This document shows, piece after piece, positions 26,816 to 36,724 of a stretch of DNA of 64,000 nucleotides (position 1 is the stretch's first letter; each line of letters opens with the position of its first letter). The stretch covers positions 1 through 64,000 of the forward strand of contig JBDKTA010000021.1 in assembly GCA_039680605.1 (NCBI GenBank), given 5' to 3'. A program made the translations under genes and the position numbers. The notes under the pieces were generated by a model. It ran no database searches and was not told the origin of the DNA. It saw only the letters and a program-made list of their open reading frames with translations. The DNA comes from Planctomycetaceae bacterium (GTDB taxonomy: Bacteria; Planctomycetota; Phycisphaerae; SM23-33).

Positions 26816-28348
26816 ATGAGGATGCAAAAACCCGTATGGTGTCCATGGTATCCCCGGATAAGAGGCTTCTTTGCGGCAGCGACTTTTACTTTGGCGTTAC
26901 TGGCCTCTTCCACACCTGCGAACGACGGGCCGCGCTTGGCGCCGGCCACGCAGGCTTCGCAAGCCGTTTCGACCATCGAAATCATTGCCAAAGGGCGCAG
27001 CCGTAGCGGGGATGCCATTGTCAGCCTGGGCTTGCGATTGGACGACAAACGCTTTGCCATTGATCTGAGGCTGCTCGAAGGCTCCGGCCCGATAGAACTG
27101 ACTACTCATGATGGCAAGCGCCGTGAAGTCGGCGAAGTCACGGGCTCGGATCAAACTGTAGGGATCGCCATTGTTACTCCGACTGGAGATTCAGGAAAGG
27201 CCGAAAAGATATCCTCCTGGGCAAGATCGCTCGAAGAAAATAACACGGTAGTCGTAACCATGAATGGCGGCGACATGGGTCGCCAGAGCCAAAAGGTGCC
27301 CATCATAAGGCATGATCCATATCCGTTCTTTGGGCACGTCCTGACGCTGGGCATGGAGCGATCTCTGCCGCTGGGCACTGGGATTGTCTGCACGGAGCAA
27401 GGGCGGCTGGCCGGGATGCTGTCCGTCCAGGAAACCAAGGAACAGCGGGTGGCGGTCATGGTGACGACGGACTTTCTCCATGGCCTCAAATATCCAGCCG
27501 GGCCGGTAGCCCTGGATCGGTGGCGGCGGGATGCCCCCGACCAAAGCAAAGCCGATTTCCTCGTCAGGTCGGGGATGCTGCTGATATGGGCAGGCAAGGT
27601 CGGCGAAGGAGCCAGCAACCTGCATCGGGCGCTTCTTCAAGAACCCAAGGATCACCGGATCAACCTCCTGCTTTCGCGAGCGGCCCTCTACTGCAGCAAG
27701 AGGGAAGAAGCTCGCTCGCGTGCACAGGCCGTGGCGACCGCTACGGGTTCGGCTCAGGCCTGGGCCGAGCTAGCGCTGATATTTGCAGTGGATAAGAAGG
27801 AAGTTCAAGCCCTGGAGATGGCCAAGTCATGCGTTAACGCTGCGCCCGACTGGGCCGATGCGCATTACTGGCTTGGGTTGAGATTGGCCAAAGCGAACCA
27901 GTGGGTCGATGCGAAGAAAGAATTCCAGCGGGCCGCCGAACTCCAGCCGGACTACTTAGTGGCATGGGGGTGGATCGGCCATTGCTGCCAGGAGATGCAG
28001 CAGTGGCCGGAAATGGTCGAGAACGGCAAGCACATGATCGACATCAACCCCCAGTACGTCAACGGGTATGCCTGCACCGCAATTGGGTATTTTCAACAAA
28101 GGAAATGGAAGGAGGCGAGGCCCTTTACCGAGAAGAGCGTGGCGATGCTGCCCACAGAGCCCAGCTACCGTATGGCCTTAGGCAACATCTGCATTCTAAC
28201 CGGCGACGTCGCCGGCGCACACCGAGAGATAGAGGCACTGAAGAAACTCGGGGCCGTGAAGGATGTCGAAAGACTCGCGACAAGACTCCGCTTGGCACAG
28301 GACCTGCAGAACGACAAGGTCAGCATCGACAAGTATCTCATTGATTGA
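26816..28348 (+). CDS. Secreted trypsin-fold pseudoprotease with C-terminal TPR repeats
   Basis: A 510-aa exported protein with a signal peptide-like stretch (residues 17-36, FFAAATFTLALLASSTPA). Residues 50-230 have the strand pattern of a trypsin/DegP-like protease (ITTHD..REVGEVTGSDQTVGIAIV, GRLAGMLSV), but the catalytic GNSGGP stretch reads PLGTGIVCTEQGRLAGML, so Ser and the oxyanion Gly pair are missing. No catalytic His context is seen either. Residues 255-500 contain about six TPR-like repeats (ADAHYWLGLRLAKANQWVDAKKEFQRAAELQP). A scaffolding or substrate-binding role is likely. The domain call for the N-terminal half is moderate. Confidence 0.7.
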   Translation: MRMQKPVWCPWYPRIRGFFAAATFTLALLASSTPANDGPRLAPATQASQAVSTIEIIAKGRSRSGDAIVSLGLRLDDKRFAIDLRLLEGSGPIELTTHDGKRREVGEVTGSDQTVGIAIVTPTGDSGKAEKISSWARSLEENNTVVVTMNGGDMGRQSQKVPIIRHDPYPFFGHVLTLGMERSLPLGTGIVCTEQGRLAGMLSVQETKEQRVAVMVTTDFLHGLKYPAGPVALDRWRRDAPDQSKADFLVRSGMLLIWAGKVGEGASNLHRALLQEPKDHRINLLLSRAALYCSKREEARSRAQAVATATGSAQAWAELALIFAVDKKEVQALEMAKSCVNAAPDWADAHYWLGLRLAKANQWVDAKKEFQRAAELQPDYLVAWGWIGHCCQEMQQWPEMVENGKHMIDINPQYVNGYACTAIGYFQQRKWKEARPFTEKSVAMLPTEPSYRMALGNICILTGDVAGAHREIEALKKLGAVKDVERLATRLRLAQDLQNDKVSIDKYLID

Positions 28349-28425
28349 AGTGGGATGCGGCCCGTCTGTAAGTCAATGATTCAGTTCGTGGTACGCCAGC
28401 AGCGACTGAGAAAGGAGAGGCAAGA

Positions 28426-29205
28426 ATGTGGCTCGTGATCAGAAACACGGTTTGCGCTGCGATTGCTCTCGCTGCTGCGTGTTTTGTTGGCGGAGGGTGC
28501 AACTCGTCGCCCGATTACGCCGCAATTCCCGCCGCGCACGTTCCTCTTATTATCAAGGATCAGAATGGGAAGCCTTTGAACGATTGCGTTCTGCTGCAGG
28601 TATACCTGAGGTCCGAATGGCATGTTTCCGGCGGCTTCCCGGCTGGAGCCTCTGGCGCACCTGCTAATATCATTGATCATGCGACCTGCTCAGTGATCAG
28701 CAGCGGCCAACTCCTTCATCAGGAGGAAGTCCGCCAGAAGCATGGAAAGTATGCCGGGATGCTTCAGTCGTGGACCGTAAGTTGGCTGAATGACCTGAGG
28801 GTATACAGGAATGGGTATCTGCCCGAGGGCATCAGCGACTACGCGGTCAACCGTGCTGCTGAAAGAAATGAGCCGTTAACCGTTGTTCTTGTCCCTGAAA
28901 AACCAGGCGCCTACGATTCCGACTTCAATGCCGTCTATGCGGCTCAGCACCTTCTGCGAGTTTCCCTTCATCATCTCAATGTCAGTGACCCCGCTGTAAG
29001 GCGGCTAATAGAGTTACTCGACGAGAAACTTGAGAGGGTTGTGCTGGCCCCGCCGCCTTCCATTGGATACGGCCCATTGGAGAAACAAGATCAGCATGAG
29101 TCACGTGTAAGGTGGGAAGAGATCCTTCAAAAAGCCAAGACCGCACAGGCCGGCCTGCGAGCCATCCTGGCTAAAGGCAGCAACGCCGCTTCATGCACCA
29201 AGTAG
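28426..29205 (+). CDS. Hypothetical lipoprotein
   Basis: A 259-aa protein with a clear lipoprotein signal: a hydrophobic run, then VGGGC with Cys25. A strong Shine-Dalgarno (AGGAGAGG) lies 5 bases before ATG 28426. Residues 38-60 (VPLIIKDQNGKPLNDCVLLQVYL) resemble a short beta-sandwich start as in carboxypeptidase-regulatory-like domains. I do not recognise the rest. It is 77 bp after the pseudoprotease-TPR gene on the same strand and may be co-transcribed. Confidence 0.7.
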   Translation: MWLVIRNTVCAAIALAAACFVGGGCNSSPDYAAIPAAHVPLIIKDQNGKPLNDCVLLQVYLRSEWHVSGGFPAGASGAPANIIDHATCSVISSGQLLHQEEVRQKHGKYAGMLQSWTVSWLNDLRVYRNGYLPEGISDYAVNRAAERNEPLTVVLVPEKPGAYDSDFNAVYAAQHLLRVSLHHLNVSDPAVRRLIELLDEKLERVVLAPPPSIGYGPLEKQDQHESRVRWEEILQKAKTAQAGLRAILAKGSNAASCTK

Positions 29206-29819
29206 TTCCAATCTGGTCATAGCCTGTGGCATCCTGTGTGTTGTGGGGATAACGGGGTCTGGGGGATAAAGGGGGGAAACAAAGGGGCGCTGACAAGCCG
29301 GGGCGGCGATGATGTCTTCGACGCCTGGAACCGATGAGGAAGACTTGGAGCTTGAACTATCTGCGTTCTTCGTGCCCTTTGTGGCCAGTCTCTCCTTGCG
29401 GGCATCATTTTCAGTCGCCCCGCTGGGGCTCTGGTTGCTGTTTGCTCGTTACCCCGGGCTGCGCCTTCGGCTTCACCCGGGGCTACTATCAGGCGCCCCT
29501 GACGGGGCTGAGAGGGCCCCTGGAGTGCGGCAGCGCTTGCCACGCTGTAGCCTTCGGCGAAGGCGGGACGCCGCCTTGGCTGTTGTTGGCTTGGAATCAC
29601 CCCGTCGAGGCGAGCAGGAACAATGGAATGATGGAAGAATGGGGGGCGCGATGGTCCTTCCATTATTCCATCATTCCATTATTCCATCATTCCAGTATTC
29701 CCTCATTCCATCATTCCGTTTCTTCCTTCCTCCGCGCCCTCTGTGCCTCTGTGGTGAGTTTTTTTTCTTTGTGTTCCCCGTGATCTCTGGCAAAGTTGTT
29801 GCACTTCAGGAGTACGATA
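29206..29819. repeat. 614-bp composite array of different intergenic repeat families
   Basis: In order: GGGGATAACGGGG-type repeats (29245-29280); a CTGCGTTCTTCG...CTTTGTGGC half arm (about 29360-29385); a palindrome-like CCCCGCTGGGG and CCCGGGCTGCGCC...CCCGGGG module (29420-29485); TGGAGTGCGGCAGC (29520-29533), shared with the element at 54360-54470; a GGAATGATGG inverted repeat (29621-29719); and a CCTCTGTGGTGAG arm (29735-29758). No gene is convincing here; open frames on the plus strand are made of repeats. Confidence 0.7.
29621..29719. repeat. GGAATGATGG-family inverted repeat
   Basis: The left arm GGAATGATGGAAGAATGG (29625-29642) pairs with a longer right arm of TTCCATTATTCCATCATTCC units (29657-29719). 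The unit GGAATACTGGAAT occurs both here (complement) and at 38813-38871, showing that the two belong to one family. Confidence 0.75.
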
Positions 29820-30725
29820 ATGAGCATGCTTTCGGGCAATCCGATTCTCCCTGGCGTGGGCGTGTGCGACCCGCATGTCCGCATCTATGACGGCCGCGCG
29901 TATCTCTACGCCACGCACGACAAGAGCCCGGACAACACGTCGTTCGTCATGGACGACTGGTGGATCTGGTCGTCGCCGGACCTGGTACGCTGGACGCACG
30001 AGTGCTCGATCCGGCCCGAGCAGACGTACTACGGGCGCCCCGACAGCAGTTGCTGGGCCGTCGACGCCATCGCCCGCGGCGGGCGGCACTACTTCTACTT
30101 CTCCCGCGGGCCGGCGGAGATCGGCGTCGTCGAGGCCGACACGCCCGTGGGCCCGTGGCGCGACCCGCTCCAGGCCCCGCTGATCGCCGACGGCGCCGTC
30201 GCCCCTGACTCGCGAGACCCGGGCCTGTTCCTCGACGACGACGGCGAGGCCTACATCGTCTTTGGCACCTGGACGTTCTACATCGCGCGGCTCAAAGACA
30301 GCATGGTCGCCCTGGCGGAGCGGCCGCGGACGATCGAGATCATCGAGCCGCAAGGCCCCTATGGCGCGGGCAAGACCGACGACAAGCCCTACCTGCACAA
30401 GCGCGGCGGGATCTACTACCTCTCGTGGGGCTGCTACTACGGGATGTCGGAGAACCTCTACGGCCCCTACCGCTGCTGCGGCTCGATCGTCCTGGAGGAG
30501 AACGTCGAGCCGGAAATGCGATACAAGAGCCACGGCCTGACCTACGACCGCCACGGTTCGTTCTTCCAGTGGCGCGGGCAGTGGTACTTCATCTGCAACG
30601 ACATGAGCCGCATCGGCAACCCCGTCTTCCGCGACTCGTGCCTGTGCTACGTGAATTACCGCCCGGACGGCAGCATCGAGCCGGTCAAGATCACGGCGGC
30701 CGGCGTGACCCTGCCGCCGCCATAG
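29820..30725 (+). CDS. GH43-like five-bladed beta-propeller glycosidase-family protein
   Basis: A 301-aa protein without signal peptide. ATG 29820 follows AGGAG (29808-29812). The general-base region is seen as GVCDPHVRIYDGRAYLYATHD and the pKa-modulating Asp as DSRDPGLFLDDDGEAYIVFG, both typical of glycoside hydrolase family 43. At the catalytic-acid site, where many GH43 members have E-G-P, this protein has DDKPYLHKRGGIYYL. Some planctomycete relatives I recall share DKP, so a distinct subfamily is likelier than a broken gene. The substrate may be an arabino- or xylo-glycan; unproven. Confidence 0.8.
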   Translation: MSMLSGNPILPGVGVCDPHVRIYDGRAYLYATHDKSPDNTSFVMDDWWIWSSPDLVRWTHECSIRPEQTYYGRPDSSCWAVDAIARGGRHYFYFSRGPAEIGVVEADTPVGPWRDPLQAPLIADGAVAPDSRDPGLFLDDDGEAYIVFGTWTFYIARLKDSMVALAERPRTIEIIEPQGPYGAGKTDDKPYLHKRGGIYYLSWGCYYGMSENLYGPYRCCGSIVLEENVEPEMRYKSHGLTYDRHGSFFQWRGQWYFICNDMSRIGNPVFRDSCLCYVNYRPDGSIEPVKITAAGVTLPPP

Positions 30726-30745
30726 CGGCCCGGCGGAGAACTCAA

Positions 30746-30877
30746 ATGACAAGGTACCGCAAAACGCGTCGCCCGGGCGCAGCGCCCTCGTGGATCAAGT
30801 ACGCAATCTGGGCGCTGGTGGTGATCGCAGCGGTGGCATTTCTGATAATCCTTCAGATCCGACTGATACACCGGTAG
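30746..30877 (+). CDS. Small single-pass membrane protein (43 aa)
   Basis: Very basic N-terminus (MTRYRKTRRPG), then SWIKYAIWALVVIAAVAFLI as one transmembrane helix and a short basic end (LIHR). GGAGA at 30735-30739 is spaced 6 bases from ATG 30746. It starts 20 bp after the GH43-like gene and may be translated with it. I do not recognise a family. Confidence 0.6.
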   Translation: MTRYRKTRRPGAAPSWIKYAIWALVVIAAVAFLIILQIRLIHR

Positions 30878-31193
30878 TAAATCGCGATGCGAATTTGAAC
30901 TTGATCGTGGAAGAGGCGGCCTGGTCCGGGTGTTTCACCGCGGAGATCGCAGAGGTGTTTCGAATGAAAAACAATTGTGGAAGTTCATATTAACGCCGAC
31001 CGCGACGTTAGATGGTCTTGTTTTGAGCCCCTTGCTTCTCTGCGTACTCTGCGGTCGCTGCGGTTCATGCAGTTATCGGCCTAGAATGTCGCGCTGCCGG
31101 GGACGGGGGCTCGGCGGCTGCAAGGAATTGATGCGGACGACCTCCGCGCGTGCCGGCGCGTGCCGACATGTCACCACAATAAAGGAGCCCGAA
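30878..31193. other. 316-bp intergenic region containing a GCGGAGATC-family repeat
   Basis: Left arm TTCACCGCGGAGATCGCAGA (from 30933) and right arm CTCTGCG...CTGCGGTTCA (31038-31067) flank about 80 bp of AT-richer DNA. The remaining 120 bp up to the next gene shows no gene; GCGCGTGCCGGCGCGTGCC is a local direct repeat. Confidence 0.7.
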
Positions 31194-31568
31194 ATGAACA
31201 AGACTCTCCTGCTGGCCGTCCTGGCGGCCGTTGCTTTGGCGTTGGGCGTGGCGGCCACCGCCCAGACGTCGCTGCCGCCCAGTGAGGGGCAGACGTCCTT
31301 CAACCCCACGCGCATCCAGTGGTTGGCGATGGTGCTCAACGCCAAGAGCCGCCCGCCGGCCAGCACCACGCCGGGGTTCCTGCTCTATTTCCACCCCGAC
31401 TCCAAGGCCAACACCGTCCTGATCCACGTGCTGTATTCCAGCACGGCCGATCGCAGCCGGATGCAGACGGCGGTGAACAACGCCCGCAACGCCGCCAACG
31501 GCGAGATCCACGGATTCGCCTGGCAAGGCTGGGCGAAGGTCAAGGAAAACTACGTGCAGGCCAAGTGA
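31194..31568 (+). CDS. Hypothetical exported protein (124 aa)
   Basis: AAAGGAG lies 7 bases before ATG 31194. A typical Sec signal peptide spans residues 1-24 (LLLAVLAAVALALGVAATAQ). The mature part (100 aa) is basic and has FLLYFHPDSKANTVLIHVLYSSTADR and ends GFAWQGWAKVKENYVQ. I do not recognise a family. A GCATGGCCG hairpin array follows directly. Confidence 0.6.
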   Translation: MNKTLLLAVLAAVALALGVAATAQTSLPPSEGQTSFNPTRIQWLAMVLNAKSRPPASTTPGFLLYFHPDSKANTVLIHVLYSSTADRSRMQTAVNNARNAANGEIHGFAWQGWAKVKENYVQAK

Positions 31569-31582
31569 CCGTCCCGCGTCGC

Positions 31583-31690
31583 ATGGTTGTGTGGCATGGC
31601 CGTCTCGGCCATGCGTCGCTGTGTGGCATGGCCGTCTCGGCCATGCGTCCGGGAGCATGGGCGGGACGCCCATGCCACAAGGCGGTCCTT
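31583..31690. repeat. Tandem GCATGGCCG-family hairpins
   Basis: Two copies of GTGTGGCATGGCCG-TCT-CGGCCATGC are followed by GCATGGGCG-GGA-CGCCCATGCC. The loops and outer bases match the array at 7433-7538, while the inner stem bases differ in a paired way. Confidence 0.8.
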
Positions 31691-31732
31691 GACCGGGCGG
31701 GCTTCAGGGGGGACAATGCCGCTCTTATAGTC

Positions 31733-32278
31733 ATGGCAACGCAACGTACACGAAAACCCTGGATGCTGGTGGCGGCGGGACTGGCCTGGCTGGTGCCCGG
31801 GGCCGGGCACGTCTACATCGGTCGGCCGGTCCGCGGGGCGATCATCTTCATCATCATCGCCGCGACGTTCTGGGCGGGCGTGGGCATCGGCGGGGTGATG
31901 ACCGTCGACCCGCGCGAGCAGCGATGGTGGTTCATCGCCCAGATGTTCACCGGCGGGCACGGACTCATCGGCTGGCGCCGCAGCCGCGCACTCGACGACG
32001 AAATCGCCCAGCGCACGCACGATAAGGCCGTCGAGAAGTTCCAGGCGAACCAGCGCAACTTCGACCCCAACCGCTACGTCGCCAGTGCGGCGGCCCGAGC
32101 GGAAACCCTGAAAGAAATGGGCCTGGCCCTGCCGCCGCAGGTGGCCAACGTCGCGCAGTCGTACGCGGGCATTGCCGGGCTGCTGAACCTGCTGTGCATC
32201 TTTGACGCGCTGGTTCTGGCGGCCGCCGGCATCAGCGGCGAACCGCGCCGCCAGGACGCCCCGGAGACGGCGACATGA
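31733..32278 (+). CDS. Small membrane protein, DUF6677-like
   Basis: A 181-aa protein with an N-terminal LAAGLAWLVPGAGHVYIGRPVRGAIIF-type start (broken here as LAWLVPGAGHVYIGRP), which I associate with the planctomycete DUF6677 family and with TM2-like proteins. It has two N-terminal hydrophobic helices, a soluble middle (QRTHDKAVEKFQANQRNFDPNRYV) and a C-terminal helix (AGIAGLLNLLCIFDALVLAAAG). ATG 31733 is the only reasonable start. Its TGA overlaps the next ATG. Function unknown. Confidence 0.7.
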   Translation: MATQRTRKPWMLVAAGLAWLVPGAGHVYIGRPVRGAIIFIIIAATFWAGVGIGGVMTVDPREQRWWFIAQMFTGGHGLIGWRRSRALDDEIAQRTHDKAVEKFQANQRNFDPNRYVASAAARAETLKEMGLALPPQVANVAQSYAGIAGLLNLLCIFDALVLAAAGISGEPRRQDAPETAT

Positions 32279-32496
32279 TGGCCGCCCTGTTCTACAATCC
32301 GGTGGATCTGCCCTGGGGCCTGCATGTCTGGCTGATGCTGCCGCTGTGCCTGGCGGTGGCGATCATCTACAAGACCATCCGCGTCAAGCACCTGAGGCAG
32401 CTTCCGCTGGCGGTGGTGGGCCTGGTCTGCTACATCGTCCTTGGATTGGCCGCCCTGGGCGCCGCGCTGGCCGCCCTGCACGCCTGGTGGCCGTAA
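32275..32496 (+). CDS. Small two-helix membrane protein
   Basis: A 73-aa protein overlapping the DUF6677-like gene by 4 bp (ATGA), so it is translationally coupled. It has two hydrophobic helices (VWLMLPLCLAVAIIY and LAVVGLVCYIVLGLAALGA) joined by a short basic loop KTIRVKHLRQ. It probably pairs with the upstream membrane protein. No known family recognised. Confidence 0.65.
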   Translation: MMAALFYNPVDLPWGLHVWLMLPLCLAVAIIYKTIRVKHLRQLPLAVVGLVCYIVLGLAALGAALAALHAWWP

Positions 32497-32506
32497 CCGC
32501 CGCCGG

Positions 32507-32600
32507 TAGATTAAGCCGCAGAGGTCGCTGAGGACGCTGAGGATGTGAAGAGACAAAACAACTTCTTCCCTCTGCGACCTCAGCGACCTCAGCGGCTAAT
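32507..32600. repeat. 94-bp short-period hairpin element, GCTGAGGTC family, copy B
   Basis: Same element as 24636-24729 but in the opposite orientation, 91 of 94 bases identical. The arms are perfect copies; the differences are only in the loop. Confidence 0.92.
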
Positions 32601-32756
32601 TTGGCCCCCCGGATCAATCGTCGTGCCACCTGATTGACGAGAAAGGCGGAGCTTTTTCGTCCTCACCGCCGCGGCGGCCGTAGTAATTGCCAGATTCATT
32701 CCCGAGCCTGCCTATAGTGTCAGCAGACGACCTATTATGAATTAAGGCCGAGGCGT

Positions 32757-33404
32757 ATGAGATACGACCGAATCATCATGGACATCCAGGCCCAGGATGA
32801 TTTTTTGAGTTCCTCGGGCGCCTGCTATCTGCCGCCGGCGGCGGTAGCCCGGCGAAACATCTCGGCGCTGTTCCGCTGGGCCCGCCAGGACGAAATTCCC
32901 GTCATCAGCACGGTGCTGCGGGTGCATCCGCACCGGATCGGCCCGATGGCCGACGTGCCCCACTGCGTCGACGGCACGGCCGGGGAAGAAAAGATCGCCG
33001 AGAGCATCCTGCCGCGGCGGATTAACTTCGGCCTGCGAAATACCACCGATCTGCCCGACAACGTTTTGGAGAAGTACCAGCAGGTCATTTTCGAGATGCG
33101 GTTCACCGACATTTTCAAGCACGAGCGAGCCGAGCGGCTGTTGACGGAACTCAACGTCGGCACGTTTATCTTGTGCGGGGCCGGGCTGTCGCAGGGGATC
33201 CAGCAGGCGGCAGTGGGGTTGCGGTCGCGCGGGTTCGCCGTGGTGCTCGCTCGCGACGCGGTGGTGGCGCTGCCGGGCCCGGGGCTGGAGATGGCCCTCA
33301 AGCAGATCCAGGCCAAAGGCGTGATCTTCGCCCCGACGTCGGAGATCGTCCTCACCCACCCGGTCCGCCGCCGGCAGAGCCTGCGACTGCAGCCGCAGAA
33401 ATAG
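32757..33404 (+). CDS. Isochorismatase-fold protein lacking the catalytic Cys and Lys
   Basis: A 215-aa cytosolic protein with the isochorismatase/cysteine hydrolase fold: strand 1 with the conserved Asp (IIMDIQAQDDFL, Asp9), a Rossmann-like core, then FILCGAGLSQGIQQAAVGLRSRG and VVLARDAV. In active members the stretch after the second-last strand reads G-V-x-T-x-x-C-V; here the nucleophile position is Gly147. The Lys expected in the K.R.SAF region also appears absent (FEMRFTDIF). The fold is clear, but catalysis by the standard mechanism is unlikely. C-terminal tail is basic (RRRQSLRLQPQK). Confidence 0.75.
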   Translation: MRYDRIIMDIQAQDDFLSSSGACYLPPAAVARRNISALFRWARQDEIPVISTVLRVHPHRIGPMADVPHCVDGTAGEEKIAESILPRRINFGLRNTTDLPDNVLEKYQQVIFEMRFTDIFKHERAERLLTELNVGTFILCGAGLSQGIQQAAVGLRSRGFAVVLARDAVVALPGPGLEMALKQIQAKGVIFAPTSEIVLTHPVRRRQSLRLQPQK

Positions 33405-33417
33405 CCCGCGACCGATT

Positions 33418-33602
33418 GCGGATTTGTGATTTCGGATTGCGGATTATTGCTGCATGTCACGCTGCGCATGGCGACACGCGTTGTTCAGCGGGTCGCCATG
33501 GGGTGTGCGCGATCATGGCGACCCACGAGAAACAGAAACGTGTGTCGCCATGCCACCCATGCTCACAAACCTCTGCGGGCTCGGCGATCTCCGCGGTGAA
33601 AT
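33418..33602. repeat. Cluster of three repeat families between isochorismatase-like gene and gyrB
   Basis: In 185 bp: a GATTGCGGATTTGTGATTTCGG unit shortened here to GATTGCGGATT units (33418-33448); a CATGGCGACACGCG...CGGGTCGCCATG inverted repeat (33467-33501) with a second partial copy up to 33555; and a CCTCTGCGG...CTCCGCGGTGAAAT right arm of the GCGGAGATC family (33574-33602). Confidence 0.7.
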
Positions 33603-33607
33603 AACCG

Positions 33608-36235
<2,628 letters not shown>

Positions 36236-36347
36236 TCACCGGGCGTTAAGATATGAAAATAACCGCCGAAACTTCGGACTTGTCGCCTGAAAAATCGAGC
36301 CGCTTGCGGCTTGGCAGTCCCACTGCGCGCGCCGCGGAGCGGCTCGT

Positions 36348-36518
36348 TCAACCTGCAGCCGCCACGCAGGCGGTTCGCAGCAACTGCGCCTTCAAGATGC
36401 GCTGGCGAACCTGCCGCAGGATTTCCATCTGCCGCTGGCGTTCCTGGGCGATGGTCTCTGCCGTGGGCGGCACGAACTGCCCTGCGATCCGTTTTGTTTC
36501 CTGCTCGACTGTAAACAT
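36348..36518 (-). CDS. Small hypothetical protein (56 aa)
   Basis: An open frame on the minus strand with ATG at 36516-36518 and TGA at 36348-36350. The product is strongly helical and polar (ETIAQERQRQMEILRQVRQR, then ILKAQLLRTACVAAAG). The Shine-Dalgarno is weak. Codon usage is like its neighbours (G/C third positions), which is why I report it. No family recognised. The rest of the 36095-36724 gap has no other gene that I can support. Confidence 0.45.
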   Translation of the reverse strand: MFTVEQETKRIAGQFVPPTAETIAQERQRQMEILRQVRQRILKAQLLRTACVAAAG

Positions 36519-36724
36519 ATAGGCCTGCCCTTGCTTTGTTCATTGTAGGCCGTCACTTGCACGAACGACCCTGCCGCCGACCGGCCCAGGCGTCCGAAAG
36601 CGGCCCGCACAGAAGTATCGGCTAACAAACTTTGCCAACTAAATGATTTACGAATGATTCAGAATAAAAGTTTTTTCAGACTTGGATTAACCGCCGCCAA
36701 GTGGACATGGCTGGCAAACGAGAA

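Noticed and set aside
29309-29890. A 193-codon frame in the repeat array
   Set aside because: Its translation (for example WNDGRMGGAMV, PLFHHSIIPSF) is simply the GGAATGATGG and CTCTGTGG repeats read as protein; there is no ribosome site and it overlaps the GH43-like start.
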